DNA of 64,000 nucleotides, from the NCBI GenBank assembly GCA_963717455.1, contig OY970336.1:1612001-1676000 (forward strand), given 5' to 3'. The translations under genes were made by a program, and so were the position numbers. Positions 34,878 through 42,948 of the stretch are shown one piece after another. Each line of letters begins with the position of its first letter. Position 1 is the stretch's first letter. This stretch comes from Bog-473 sp963717455. GTDB lineage: Bacteria > Actinomycetota > Acidimicrobiia > Acidimicrobiales > RAAP-2. Under the pieces are notes generated by a model that saw only the letters and a list, made by a program, of their open reading frames with translations, was not told the DNA's origin and ran no database searches.

Positions 34878-35240
34878 CTAGGCGTCGCCCTGCATGGCCC
34901 GCAGGCGCTCCGCCAGGGTCGACATGACCTGCAGGGCGAAGGTCGGCGTCTCGTGCACGAGGAAGAGGAACCGCCGCTTGTCGATGATCGCCAGCTTGGA
35001 GTCCTCGACCGCCACGGCAGTGGCACTCCGGGCCGACGCATCGACCAGCGCCATCTCGCCGAAGGTCTCGTCGGGGCCGACCGCCACGGCGCGGCCGCCC
35101 GGCAGCCGCAGCTCGATCTTCCCCTCCACCACGCCGAACATCTCCTCGCCGGTGGATCCCGCTTCGAAGATCACCGACCCGGCCGGGACGTCCCGGGTGT
35201 CGGTGGCCGCCTTGAACACTCCCACGACCTTCGCGCTCAT
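34878..35240 (-). CDS. Stand-alone cyclic-nucleotide-binding domain protein
   Basis: A 120-residue CRP-like beta-roll without a DNA-binding domain. The phosphate-binding cassette is visible as FGEMALVDASARSATAVA, including the Glu and Arg that contact cNMP. ATG 35240 follows GGAGGACGATCC; an in-frame start at 35282 would add 14 unsupported residues. Such single-domain proteins probably act by binding partners. It converges on the FAH gene with a 9-bp gap. Confidence 0.8.
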   Translation of the reverse strand: MSAKVVGVFKAATDTRDVPAGSVIFEAGSTGEEMFGVVEGKIELRLPGGRAVAVGPDETFGEMALVDASARSATAVAVEDSKLAIIDKRRFLFLVHETPTFALQVMSTLAERLRAMQGDA

Positions 35241-35377
35241 GGATCGTCCTCCTCCGCTCTGCCGGTCGCGACCAGTTCGCATCCCACTGGCGCTCGGATC
35301 CTAACCCCCGTGCCCACATGGGCGGCTGTGGTTTACCTGGCGGTCACGCGCGGCGTCGCGCACGGCAGAATGGAGGG

Positions 35378-35713
35378 GTGCCCGACGACACGACAGTGCT
35401 GAGCGACGCCGAGCGGGCCGATCGCCTGGACAAGCTCCAGGGGATCATGGACCTCATGCGACCGGCGGTGCAGGCCGACGGCGGTGATCTGGTCCTCGTG
35501 CGGGCCGACGTCGAGACGGGCGTGATCGAGGTCCAGCTCCAGGGGGCGTGCAGCTCGTGCGCCGTGAGCTCCGCCACCCTGTCGGGTGGCGTGGAGCGCA
35601 TCCTGCGCGACCGGCTCCCCTGGGTCACCGAGGTCATCGGCGGCCTCGACGACACGCTCAGCTTCGACGAGAGCGCCTCGCTCGGGTCGGGCGGGTACGT
35701 CCCGAACCTCTGA
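35378..35713 (+). CDS. NifU-like iron-sulfur scaffold domain protein
   Basis: A 111-residue NifU C-terminal-type protein. The cluster-binding CxxC is in LQGACSSCAVSSATLSGG, preceded by the family helix LMRPAVQADGGDLVLV. It would assemble or carry [4Fe-4S] clusters. GTG 35378 lies 6 nt after a CAGAAT box, so the message may be leaderless. Confidence 0.85.
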   Translation: MPDDTTVLSDAERADRLDKLQGIMDLMRPAVQADGGDLVLVRADVETGVIEVQLQGACSSCAVSSATLSGGVERILRDRLPWVTEVIGGLDDTLSFDESASLGSGGYVPNL

Positions 35714-35762
35714 GCGCCCTCGGGCGCTTCCCCGCTCGGGCGAGGGCGCCTGGGCGATTGAT

Positions 35763-35785
35763 TAGTTAGCTCAACTAACTATACT
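35763..35785 (+). promoter_or_regulatory. MarR operator overlapping a leaderless promoter
   Basis: An inverted repeat TAGTTAG-CTCAA-CTAACTA (35763-35781) overlaps the first bases of a TATACT -10 box (35780-35785). The ATG of the MarR gene lies 6 nt further on. A MarR dimer bound here would block RNA polymerase, so autoregulation of the MarR-MFS pair is likely. Confidence 0.7.
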
Positions 35786-35791
35786 GGTCCC

Positions 35792-36232
35792 ATGCACACC
35801 GAGCCCGTGCTCCTGACCGACGAAGAGGTCGCCGGGCGCCTGCGCATCGCCGTGAACCGCCTGCAGCGGCGCCTCCGCCAGGAGTCGCTCGGGGGCCTGT
35901 CTCCTGCCCAGGCCTCGGCGCTCGGCTCGGTCAGCCGGCATGGCAGCCCGACCCTCGGGGAGCTGGCTGCGCTCGAACAGGTGCAGCCGCCCACCATGAC
36001 GAGGATCGTCGCCAGCCTGGCCGAGGCGGGCATGGTGACCCGCGTCGCCGACGCCAACGACCGCCGCAGCGCCCGGGTGCGCATCACACCGGCGGGCGAG
36101 CGGGCCCTCGCACTCATGCGCACCCGCAAGAACGCCTTCCTCCTGCGCCGTCTCGGCGAGCTCGGCCCCGATGAGCAGCGACACGCGACGGAGCTCGTCG
36201 AGCTGCTCGAGCACCTCCTGGCGGAGCAATGA
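35792..36232 (+). CDS. MarR-family regulator
   Basis: A 146-residue winged-helix protein. The recognition region PTLGELAALEQVQPPTMTRI is followed by VASLAEAGMVTRV and the wing DANDRRSARVRITPAGERAL, all MarR hallmarks. Its stop overlaps the MFS start (ATGA), and a palindrome sits over its promoter. It probably represses itself and the exporter until a ligand binds. Confidence 0.9.
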   Translation: MHTEPVLLTDEEVAGRLRIAVNRLQRRLRQESLGGLSPAQASALGSVSRHGSPTLGELAALEQVQPPTMTRIVASLAEAGMVTRVADANDRRSARVRITPAGERALALMRTRKNAFLLRRLGELGPDEQRHATELVELLEHLLAEQ

Positions 36233-37572
36233 GGCGTCGGGTCAGGGAGGCCGGGCGCCGCACCTTCCGGGCCATCTCGGTCCGTAACTACCGGCTCTAC
36301 TTCATCGGCCAGGTCGTCTCCGTGTCGGGCACCTGGATGCAGACGGTCTCGCAGGCCTACCTGATCCTCTTCCTGCTCCACGGCACCGGCGTGGACGTCG
36401 CCATCGCCACCAGCCTGCAGTTCCTCCCGTTGCTGCTGCTCGGGCCCTTCGGTGGCCTCATCGCCGACCGGCTCGACAAGCGCAAGGTGCTCTACGCCAC
36501 CCAGGGGACGGCCGGCGTCCTGGCGCTCGTCCTGGGCGTGTTGGCGGCGACCCACTCGGTGGCCTTGTGGGAGGTCTACGTCCTGGCGGCGGGGCTCGGG
36601 TTCGTGAACCTGTTCGACAACCCGGCGCGCCAGACCTTCGTGTCGGAGATGGTCGGTATGGAGCTGCTACCCAACGCCGTGAGCCTGAACAGCGTGCTGA
36701 TGAACTCCGCCCGCGTGATCGGGCCTGCCATCGGTGGTGTGCTGATCATCACCGTCGGCGTCACCGCGTGCTTCTTCCTCAACGCGGCGTCCTATGCCGC
36801 CGTGATCGTGGCGCTGGCCATGATGCGGGCCTCGGAGCTGATCCGCCGACCGGGTGTGGTGCGGGCCAGGGGTCAGGTGCGTGAGGGCCTGCGCTACGTG
36901 TGGGCCACACCCGACCTCAAGCTTCCCCTCATCTCCATGGCGGTGGTCGGGGTCTTCGCCTTCAACTTCACCGTCACGCTGGCCCTCCTGGCCAAGTTCA
37001 CGTTCCACGGCGGTGCGGGCCTCTTCAGCTGGTTCATGGTCGCCATGGGTGCGGGGGCGGTTCTCGGTGGCCTCGCCACCGCGTTCCGGAGCCGGCCCTC
37101 CACACGGTTGCTCGCCTTCATCGGGGTCGCCTTCGGCGGCACCATCCTGGCGGTGGCGCTCGCACCGACCCAGGTGTGGGCCCTTGCCCTGCTCGTCCCC
37201 ATGGGCGCGGCGAGCATCTCGTTCGTCGCCACGAACAACGCCACCCTGCAGCTACGGGCGGACCCCACCATGCGGGGCCGCGTGATGTCGCTCAACGCGA
37301 TCGCCTTCCTCGGCAGCACGCCGATCGGTGCACCCCTGCTGGGCTACATCAGCGACGTCACGAACCCGCGCGTGGCCCTGGTGCTCGGGGGTGCGGCGAC
37401 GCTGGTGGCGAGCATCCCCCTGTTCGTGCTGGGTGCCCGTCAGCGGCGAGCGGGCACCGAGGGGTTCGTGCACGGTGCGTCCGTCGGAGGAGCGACCAAT
37501 GTCGTCCCACTCCCTGTCTCGCTCCCCGTCGCCGAGGCCGGCTACGAGCGCCGGGAGCTCCGCACCAGCTGA
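36229..37572 (+). CDS. MFS transporter (MFS_3/DHA3-type exporter)
   Basis: A 447-residue transporter with about twelve helices. It opens with FRAISVRNYRLYFIGQVVSV followed by SGTWMQTVSQAYLI, typical of the MFS_3/EntS-like group. The loop 2-3 signature is GGLIADRLDKRKVL, and FVNLFDNPARQTFVSEMV is another family block. It probably exports drugs or small natural compounds. It is translationally coupled to the MarR gene. The C-terminal 60 residues are polar and variable. Confidence 0.88.
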   Translation: MRRRVREAGRRTFRAISVRNYRLYFIGQVVSVSGTWMQTVSQAYLILFLLHGTGVDVAIATSLQFLPLLLLGPFGGLIADRLDKRKVLYATQGTAGVLALVLGVLAATHSVALWEVYVLAAGLGFVNLFDNPARQTFVSEMVGMELLPNAVSLNSVLMNSARVIGPAIGGVLIITVGVTACFFLNAASYAAVIVALAMMRASELIRRPGVVRARGQVREGLRYVWATPDLKLPLISMAVVGVFAFNFTVTLALLAKFTFHGGAGLFSWFMVAMGAGAVLGGLATAFRSRPSTRLLAFIGVAFGGTILAVALAPTQVWALALLVPMGAASISFVATNNATLQLRADPTMRGRVMSLNAIAFLGSTPIGAPLLGYISDVTNPRVALVLGGAATLVASIPLFVLGARQRRAGTEGFVHGASVGGATNVVPLPVSLPVAEAGYERRELRTS

Positions 37573-37580
37573 AGGTGCCC

Positions 37581-38000
37581 TCAGGCGGGGTGGACGAGCT
37601 CCTGGGCGACAGGGGACATCACGGCTCCGAACTCCACCACCAGGGAGATCAAGAGGTCGTCGACCGAGATGATGCCGGCCAGGTCCTCTTCCTCGAGGAC
37701 CGGGAGACGGCGTGCTGTTGCGGTCTTGAAGACCTTGAACGCCTCGAAGACGTCGCAGGAGCCCTGAATCGTGACCGGGTCCGGTGTCATCACGGACCCG
37801 ACGTCGGCCGTGGGCGGCTTGCCCTCCCCCGTGCCGCGCACGGTGATGTCGCGGTCGGTGACGATCCCCACCAGCCGGTCGCCCTCCACGACGAGGAGCG
37901 ACCCGACGCCGTGGCTGCCCATCAGCTGCCCGGCCTCACCGAGCGTGCAGCCGGGCGGCACGGTCACCGGCGCGGACCTCAGGCACTCTCTCACCAGCAT
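37581..38000 (-). CDS. Two-CBS-domain protein
   Basis: A 139-residue protein of two CBS domains. The first runs ECLRSAPVTVPPGCTLGEAG to LVGIVTDRDITVRG; the second starts GSVMTPDPVTIQGSCDVFEA and ends LAGIISVDDLL. A CBS pair binds adenosine nucleotides and usually regulates partner proteins. No catalytic domain is attached. It converges on the MFS gene with an 8-bp gap. Confidence 0.9.
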   Translation of the reverse strand: MLVRECLRSAPVTVPPGCTLGEAGQLMGSHGVGSLLVVEGDRLVGIVTDRDITVRGTGEGKPPTADVGSVMTPDPVTIQGSCDVFEAFKVFKTATARRLPVLEEEDLAGIISVDDLLISLVVEFGAVMSPVAQELVHPA

Positions 38001-38137
38001 GTCTGCTCACCTCGTTGGCACGTCTCGCTCGGTCGGCTCATGCACCGCATCATCCACGCCCCGCCCGGCCCAGGGTAGGGGAAAAGGTCACCCTCGTACC
38101 CGGGCACGCCACCTCTCGGCCGGCGCACAATGGAGTG

Positions 38138-38659
38138 GTGTGGGTACGAGGGGCCACTCCGGACGACGCTGTCGCCATTGCATCCGTCCAGGTTGGGAGC
38201 TGGCAGGCCGCCTACCGGGGCTTGATGCCTGACGAGGTGCTCGACGGCCTGTCGGTGGAGCGGCGCGTCGAGGTCTGGCGCTCCATGGCGGCGGGCCGCC
38301 CCGGGGAGGCGGTCCTGGTACTGGAGGGCGACGATGGCATCGAGGGCTTCGCACACGTGTGCGCCGGCCGCGACGCCGACGTCGACGCCGGGACCGGTGA
38401 AGTCTCGTCGATCTACCTGCTCCCGGCCGCGTGGGGCAAGGGCCGAGGGCGGGCCCTCATGGATGCCGCCGTGCGGCGGCTGCGCGCGGAGGGCTACCAC
38501 TCGGCCACCCTGTGGGTGCTGGTTACGAACGACCGCGCCCGGCGCTTCTACGAGGCGGTGGGATGGTCTTGTGACGGGGCGGAGAAGACCGAGCGGATCG
38601 GTGGCGCCGCCTCCATCACGGAGGTGCGCTACCGCCGCCCCCTGCCCGCGAGGGGGTAG
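38138..38659 (+). CDS. GNAT-family N-acetyltransferase
   Basis: A 173-residue GNAT protein. IASVQVGSWQAAYRGLMPDE is the N-terminal signature of this subgroup, followed by the acetyl-CoA loop LPAAWGKGRGRALM and the C-terminal RRFYEAVGW. GTG 38138 begins the conserved domain and lies 6 nt after CACAAT, suggesting a leaderless message. It is convergent with the histidine kinase gene (3-bp gap). Confidence 0.85.
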   Translation: MWVRGATPDDAVAIASVQVGSWQAAYRGLMPDEVLDGLSVERRVEVWRSMAAGRPGEAVLVLEGDDGIEGFAHVCAGRDADVDAGTGEVSSIYLLPAAWGKGRGRALMDAAVRRLRAEGYHSATLWVLVTNDRARRFYEAVGWSCDGAEKTERIGGAASITEVRYRRPLPARG

Positions 38660-38662
38660 GAG

Positions 38663-39355
38663 CTAGGAAGGGAGCGGCAGCAGGCATTCGACCACGGTGC
38701 CGCCTCCCGGTCGCGCGTGGATCAGGAGTGAGCCACCGAGTGTGGTCGCCCGCTGCGTGACGTTGCGCACGCCGCGTCCGCACCGCAGGCGGGCCGGGTC
38801 GAAGCCGATGCCGTCATCGCCGACGCGCACCCAGATCGCCTCGCCCACCTCGACGTGGACCTCGACGCGCGACGCGTGCGCGTGGCGGGCGATGTTGGAC
38901 AGCAGCTCGCGGACGATGGCGACCACGTGATGCCTCCGCTCGCCCACGACGGACCCGAGATCTCCGGTGAGGTGGACAGAGGGGGAGAGCCCGAGCGCGG
39001 AGCGCTCGTCATCGAGCACCGTGATGAGGTCCGACTCGAGGCCACCCGGTCCCTCGTCGGGGTCGAGGCGGTAGATCACGCTCCGGATCTCCACGATGCA
39101 GCGGTCCAGCTCGTCGACGATGTGTGCGAAGTCGGCGTCGCGGTCGGCGTCCCGCAGCTGCTCCCGGAGTGCGTCGACCGACATCGCCGTCGCGAAGATC
39201 CGCTGGATCACGCTGTCATGGAGGTCGATGGCGATGCGGTCGCGGTCCTCGTGGATGGCAGCGTCGAACTCGGCCTCCCGCGACAACGCTCCCGCTTGCG
39301 TCTGCACCGAGTCGTCGAGCGCCTGGACCATCGTTCCCGGCGGCGGGGGGTTCAT
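38663..39355 (-). CDS. Soluble HisKA_3-type sensor histidine kinase
   Basis: A 230-residue kinase of the NarX/DevS class. The dimerisation and phospho-acceptor helix is RDRIAIDLHDSVIQRIFATA with the phosphorylated His in DLHD. The HATPase N-box is in VRELLSNIARHAHAS, and the G1 box is DDGIGFDP. There is no sensor or membrane domain, so the input must come from a partner or the short N-terminus. ATG 39355 is preceded by GGGGGGGAG. The response regulator gene lies just upstream on the same strand. Confidence 0.85.
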   Translation of the reverse strand: MNPPPPGTMVQALDDSVQTQAGALSREAEFDAAIHEDRDRIAIDLHDSVIQRIFATAMSVDALREQLRDADRDADFAHIVDELDRCIVEIRSVIYRLDPDEGPGGLESDLITVLDDERSALGLSPSVHLTGDLGSVVGERRHHVVAIVRELLSNIARHAHASRVEVHVEVGEAIWVRVGDDGIGFDPARLRCGRGVRNVTQRATTLGGSLLIHARPGGGTVVECLLPLPS

Positions 39356-39429
39356 GCGCTCCCCCCCTTTCTGTGCTGACGGGTCCCAACCCCGAGTGGA
39401 ACGTACCGGACCGAATCCCGGTCCCAACA

Positions 39430-39457
39430 GCCCCATATGGGGCCTCCCGCCCCATAC
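39430..39457 (-). promoter_or_regulatory. Palindrome and repeated half-site before the histidine kinase
   Basis: The perfect 14-bp palindrome GCCCCATATGGGGC (39430-39443) is followed by a second GCCCCATA half-site at 39449, exactly 19 bp (about two helical turns) from the first. It lies in the 169-bp gap between the response regulator and its kinase, about 75 bp upstream of the kinase start. It is a good candidate binding site for the LuxR-type regulator. Confidence 0.5.
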
Positions 39458-39524
39458 TGCGGCCCCCCTATCGAGGGGTGGTCGGGGATCTCGGGCCGGC
39501 TCGGCGGGCGACCGAGCGCGGGGC

Positions 39525-40193
39525 CTACTCGGCGGCCTCGAGCAGGCCCCGTTCCCGGGCCACCGCCAGCAGCTCGAGCTGGTTGTGGACGCCGAGCTTG
39601 CGGTACAGGTTCTTCACGTACCCCCGAGCCGTGTTCACCGTGATGCCGAGACGCACGGCGGCGCTCTGCAGGTCGACGCCGCTCACGAGGAGCGAAAGGA
39701 TGTCCTGCTCCCGCTTCGTCAAGAGCGAGGTGCCGCGGCTCCTCGTGGGCGACTCCATGAGGCCGTTCGTTTCGCAGAGGGAGACCAGGCAGCGTCGTTC
39801 GACGGAGAAGCTGTGCTCCCGGAGGGAGGGGATCGTGTCGACGACCTCGCCGAGGCTGGCCGACTTGGGGAGAAGGCCGGAGGCACCCGACGCCGCCACG
39901 TCGTGCACCAGGGAGCGACTGAGGGGCAGGCCCGTGAGCACCAGCACCCGCATCTCGGGATGCCGGCCCAGGAGGTGCCGGGTCCCCGCGACGCCGTCGG
40001 TGCCGTCGAGCTGGACGTCCACCACGGCCACCTCGGGCTCGAACTCGTCGGCCAGCTCGGCCGCCTCCTCGATGTCGAGCGCCGTGCCCACGCAGGCCAG
40101 GTCCTCCGTGGCCTCGATGGCGAGCGCCAGCGCCTGGGCAAAGACCGGATGGTCGTCGACGACCATCACTCTGAGTGGCCCGCGGGCCTTCAC
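39525..40193 (-). CDS. NarL/FixJ (LuxR-type) response regulator
   Basis: A 222-residue regulator. The receiver domain has VMVVDDHPVFAQAL (acid pocket), the phospho-Asp in VAVVDVQLDG, the Thr in VLVLTGL and the Lys in GLLPKSAS. The LuxR helix-turn-helix is at the C-terminus (LLTKREQDILSLLVSG, then LGITVNTARGYVKNLYRKL). It is paired with the HisKA_3 kinase downstream. It is divergent from the CheB gene with 91 bp between, so it may also control the CheB-CheR genes. Confidence 0.9.
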   Translation of the reverse strand: MKARGPLRVMVVDDHPVFAQALALAIEATEDLACVGTALDIEEAAELADEFEPEVAVVDVQLDGTDGVAGTRHLLGRHPEMRVLVLTGLPLSRSLVHDVAASGASGLLPKSASLGEVVDTIPSLREHSFSVERRCLVSLCETNGLMESPTRSRGTSLLTKREQDILSLLVSGVDLQSAAVRLGITVNTARGYVKNLYRKLGVHNQLELLAVARERGLLEAAE

Positions 40194-40284
40194 CGCATCA
40201 CACCCCCGGCTCCGATCGGCGCCCTGCGCCGTCTCCGTGCACGATATGCGACCATAACGGTGTTGCCAATCACCGATTCTCGAC

Positions 40285-40953
40285 GTGCCGCCCGAAACCC
40301 CGATGGCGGCTGAACGGATTGTCGTGCCCCAACCGGACCCGGAGGAACGGGGCGACGGCCGGCCCGTCTCCGAACGGGCCTACGACATCGTGCTCGTGGC
40401 GGCGTCCGCCGGCGGTCTCGCCGCGATCAGCGCCGTCCTGGCCGCCCTCCCTGCTGACTTCCCGGTCCCCGTCGTCGTCGTCCAGCATCTCGACCCACGG
40501 CACGTGAGCCTCATGTCGGACATCCTGCGCCGCCGGACGTCGCTCAGCGTGGAGGAGGCCACGAGCGGCGCCCGGGTCGAGGCGGGCACCGTCTACGTCG
40601 CGCCGCCCGACGAGCACCTGCTCGTCACTCAGGACGGTCGCCTGCGCCTCTCCCACGCCGACCCGGTGCACTTCGTCCGGCCCTCGGCCGACCTGTTGTT
40701 CGAGTCCGGTGCGGAGTCGTTCCCCGGCCGTGCCATCGGCGTCGTCCTCACCGGGACGGGCAGCGACGCGAACATGGGCGTGCGCGCCCTGGAGCGGACC
40801 GGTGGCACCGTCATCGCACAGGATCCCGAGTCCGCCGAGTTCGCCGGGATGCCCCAGGCCGCCATCGCCACCGGTGGCGTGGACTTGGTGTTGTCCCTGG
40901 AGGCGATCGGTCCGGCGCTGGTCGAGCTGGTCGAGCACGGATCCCTGCGATGA
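40285..40953 (+). CDS. CheB-type methylesterase domain protein (no receiver)
   Basis: A 222-residue CheB catalytic domain. The Ser of the triad is in LVAASAGGLAA, the His in VVVQHLDPRHVSLM, and the Asp in LTGTGSDANMG. The N-terminal receiver domain that controls classical CheB is missing, so regulation must differ. It is immediately followed by a CheR gene and a histidine kinase; the three correspond to pieces of the large CheB-CheR-PAS-kinase fusion proteins of other bacteria. GTG start. Confidence 0.88.
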   Translation: MPPETPMAAERIVVPQPDPEERGDGRPVSERAYDIVLVAASAGGLAAISAVLAALPADFPVPVVVVQHLDPRHVSLMSDILRRRTSLSVEEATSGARVEAGTVYVAPPDEHLLVTQDGRLRLSHADPVHFVRPSADLLFESGAESFPGRAIGVVLTGTGSDANMGVRALERTGGTVIAQDPESAEFAGMPQAAIATGGVDLVLSLEAIGPALVELVEHGSLR

Positions 40954-40968
40954 GGCGACGGTGAGCCG

Positions 40969-42948
40969 GTGAGCGTCGGCGACGGTGCGCCGCCCGCTAC
41001 CGAGGTCGCCCCGGACGCGTCCGGGCCGGCGCAGGACGACGAGGAGCTCGAGGAGCTCCTCCGGTTCATCCGGGACGAGCGCGGGTTCGACTTCACCGGC
41101 TACAAGCGAGCCTCCATCGGGCGGCGGGTGCGACGGCGGGCCCGTGAGCTCGGCTTCGACTCCCTCGCGGGGTACCGCGACGTGCTCGAGGCCGACGTCG
41201 ACGAATTCACGGCGCTCTTCAACTCCATCCTCATCAATCTCACCGGGTTCTTCCGCGACCCCGCGGCGTGGCGGTACCTCGAAGAGGAGATCGTTTCGGA
41301 GATCCTCTCGCGTCACGACGACGACCAGCCCATCCGGCTGTGGAGCGCGGGATGCGCGACGGGCGAGGAGCCCTACACGCTCGCCATGGTGGTGGCCAAC
41401 CATCTGGGCGTCGAGGAGACGGCGCGCCGGGTCAAGATCTACGCGACCGACATCGACCTCGAGGCACTGGCCCAGGCTCGGACCGCCGTCTACAGCGAGA
41501 AGTCGCTGCACGACGTCCCCGAAGAGCTCCGGGCGAGGTACTTCGAACCCGACCTGCATCACCGCGGCTGGGCTGTCGTGCCGACGCTGCGACGGACGGT
41601 GGTCTTCGGCCGACTCGACCTCACCCGGGACCCTCCGATCTCCCGGGTGGATCTCGTGGCGTGCCGGAACACCCTGATGTACCTCAACGCGGAGACGCAG
41701 GAGTTCGTCATTCCCCGCCTGCAGTACGCGCTGCGCCATGACGGCTACCTCTTCCTGGGCCGAGCCGAGATGGTGCTGCGGGGGGGCGCCGGCCGTTTCG
41801 CTCCGGTCAGCCTGCGACACCGCGTCTTCGCCGCCCTGCCTGCTTCGCTGCTCGCCGCCGTCCCCGCACCCTCCGAGGCCGCGCGGCGGCGCGCCTACGA
41901 GGTCGGGCGCCTCTATGCGCAGCTCCCCGATTTCGGCGTCCAGATGCCGGAGGCGGCGGAGCCGGCAGAGTCGTTGGTCGCCGAGCTGCTCGTCAACCCG
42001 GACGGGGCGCTGACCGGTGCCAACGACTCGGCCCGCGACCTCTTCGGGATCGAGCCGGACGACATGTCGCGGTCCCTCGGCGGCCTCCGGCCGGCCTTCG
42101 AGCCCTTGGAGCTCGAGGCGCACGTCGGACGAGCCCTCGTTGACCGGGTGTCACACCGGGTGGGCGTGGTGCGCTACGAGACGCCGGACCAGCAGGTGCT
42201 CGATCTCGAGGTGTGGGTGCTCCCGATCTTCACCGAGCACGAGGTCATCTTCGGCGCCGCCGTCACCTTCGCCGACGTCGGCAGCACGGTCCAGCTGCGG
42301 GAGAGCTTCCGCCACGTGCACCAAGAGCTCGAGACGGCGTACGAGGAGCTCCAGTCGACGAACGAGGAGTTGGTGACGAGCAACGAGGAGCTCCAGTCCA
42401 GCTACGAGGAGCTCGAGACGAGCAACGAGGAGCTCCAGTCGTCCAACGAGGAGCTCGAGACCACGAACGAGGAGCTGAGGTCGTCCAACGAGGAGCTCGA
42501 GACGACCTACCTCGAGCTCAAGTCGACGAGCGACGCCATCGAGCGTCTGAACGAGACCCTGGTCGAGGCGAACCTGGAGTTCCGTCGTTTCAGCAGCCTG
42601 CACCACCAGGTCATGGACCACTTCCCGTCGGCCGTCGTCGTGCTGAACGCGCAGCTGCTCGTCGAGGAGTGGAACCTCGCCGCCGCCGAGCTGTGGGGGA
42701 TCGGGGAGGAGGCGGTCGTGGGGGAGCCGTTCTTCGGGCTGGACTTCGGCCTCCCCCTCGGGCCGATCCAGGAGCCGGTGCGGGAGTGCCGCGGCCCGGG
42801 CGCCGTGCCGTCGAGCCTCGATGTCCAGGCCACGGACCTGTCGGGGCACCCGTTCACGTGCCGCGTGCATGTGATCCCCATTGCGGGCCACGAGCCCGAG
42901 ACGTCCGCCATGCTGGTCATGGACAGGCTCGGAGGCGGTGTTCCGTGA
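40969..42948 (+). CDS. CheR-type methyltransferase with coiled coil and PAS-like domains
   Basis: A 659-residue protein. An N-terminal CheR domain (residues about 20-290) has the helical part YKRASIGRRVRRRARELGFD, the SAM-binding LWSAGCATGEEPYTLAMV, and later VDLVACRNTLMYL. A PAS-like domain (about 325-440) leads into a long parallel coiled coil made of NEEL-type repeats (about 450-540), then a second PAS-like segment (VMDHFPSAVVVLNAQLLVEE). The coiled coil probably transmits a signal to the downstream kinase. Its stop overlaps the kinase start (GTGA). No receptor with methylation sites is nearby. Confidence 0.88.
   Translation: MSVGDGAPPATEVAPDASGPAQDDEELEELLRFIRDERGFDFTGYKRASIGRRVRRRARELGFDSLAGYRDVLEADVDEFTALFNSILINLTGFFRDPAAWRYLEEEIVSEILSRHDDDQPIRLWSAGCATGEEPYTLAMVVANHLGVEETARRVKIYATDIDLEALAQARTAVYSEKSLHDVPEELRARYFEPDLHHRGWAVVPTLRRTVVFGRLDLTRDPPISRVDLVACRNTLMYLNAETQEFVIPRLQYALRHDGYLFLGRAEMVLRGGAGRFAPVSLRHRVFAALPASLLAAVPAPSEAARRRAYEVGRLYAQLPDFGVQMPEAAEPAESLVAELLVNPDGALTGANDSARDLFGIEPDDMSRSLGGLRPAFEPLELEAHVGRALVDRVSHRVGVVRYETPDQQVLDLEVWVLPIFTEHEVIFGAAVTFADVGSTVQLRESFRHVHQELETAYEELQSTNEELVTSNEELQSSYEELETSNEELQSSNEELETTNEELRSSNEELETTYLELKSTSDAIERLNETLVEANLEFRRFSSLHHQVMDHFPSAVVVLNAQLLVEEWNLAAAELWGIGEEAVVGEPFFGLDFGLPLGPIQEPVRECRGPGAVPSSLDVQATDLSGHPFTCRVHVIPIAGHEPETSAMLVMDRLGGGVP
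42330..42540 (+). repeat. Short tandem coiled-coil coding repeats
   Basis: Direct repeats of acgaggagctcgag-like units at about 21-bp spacing encode consecutive ELxSSNEELE / ELxTSNEELQ heptads of the CheR protein. This is a coding repeat rather than an independent element. Confidence 0.85.
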
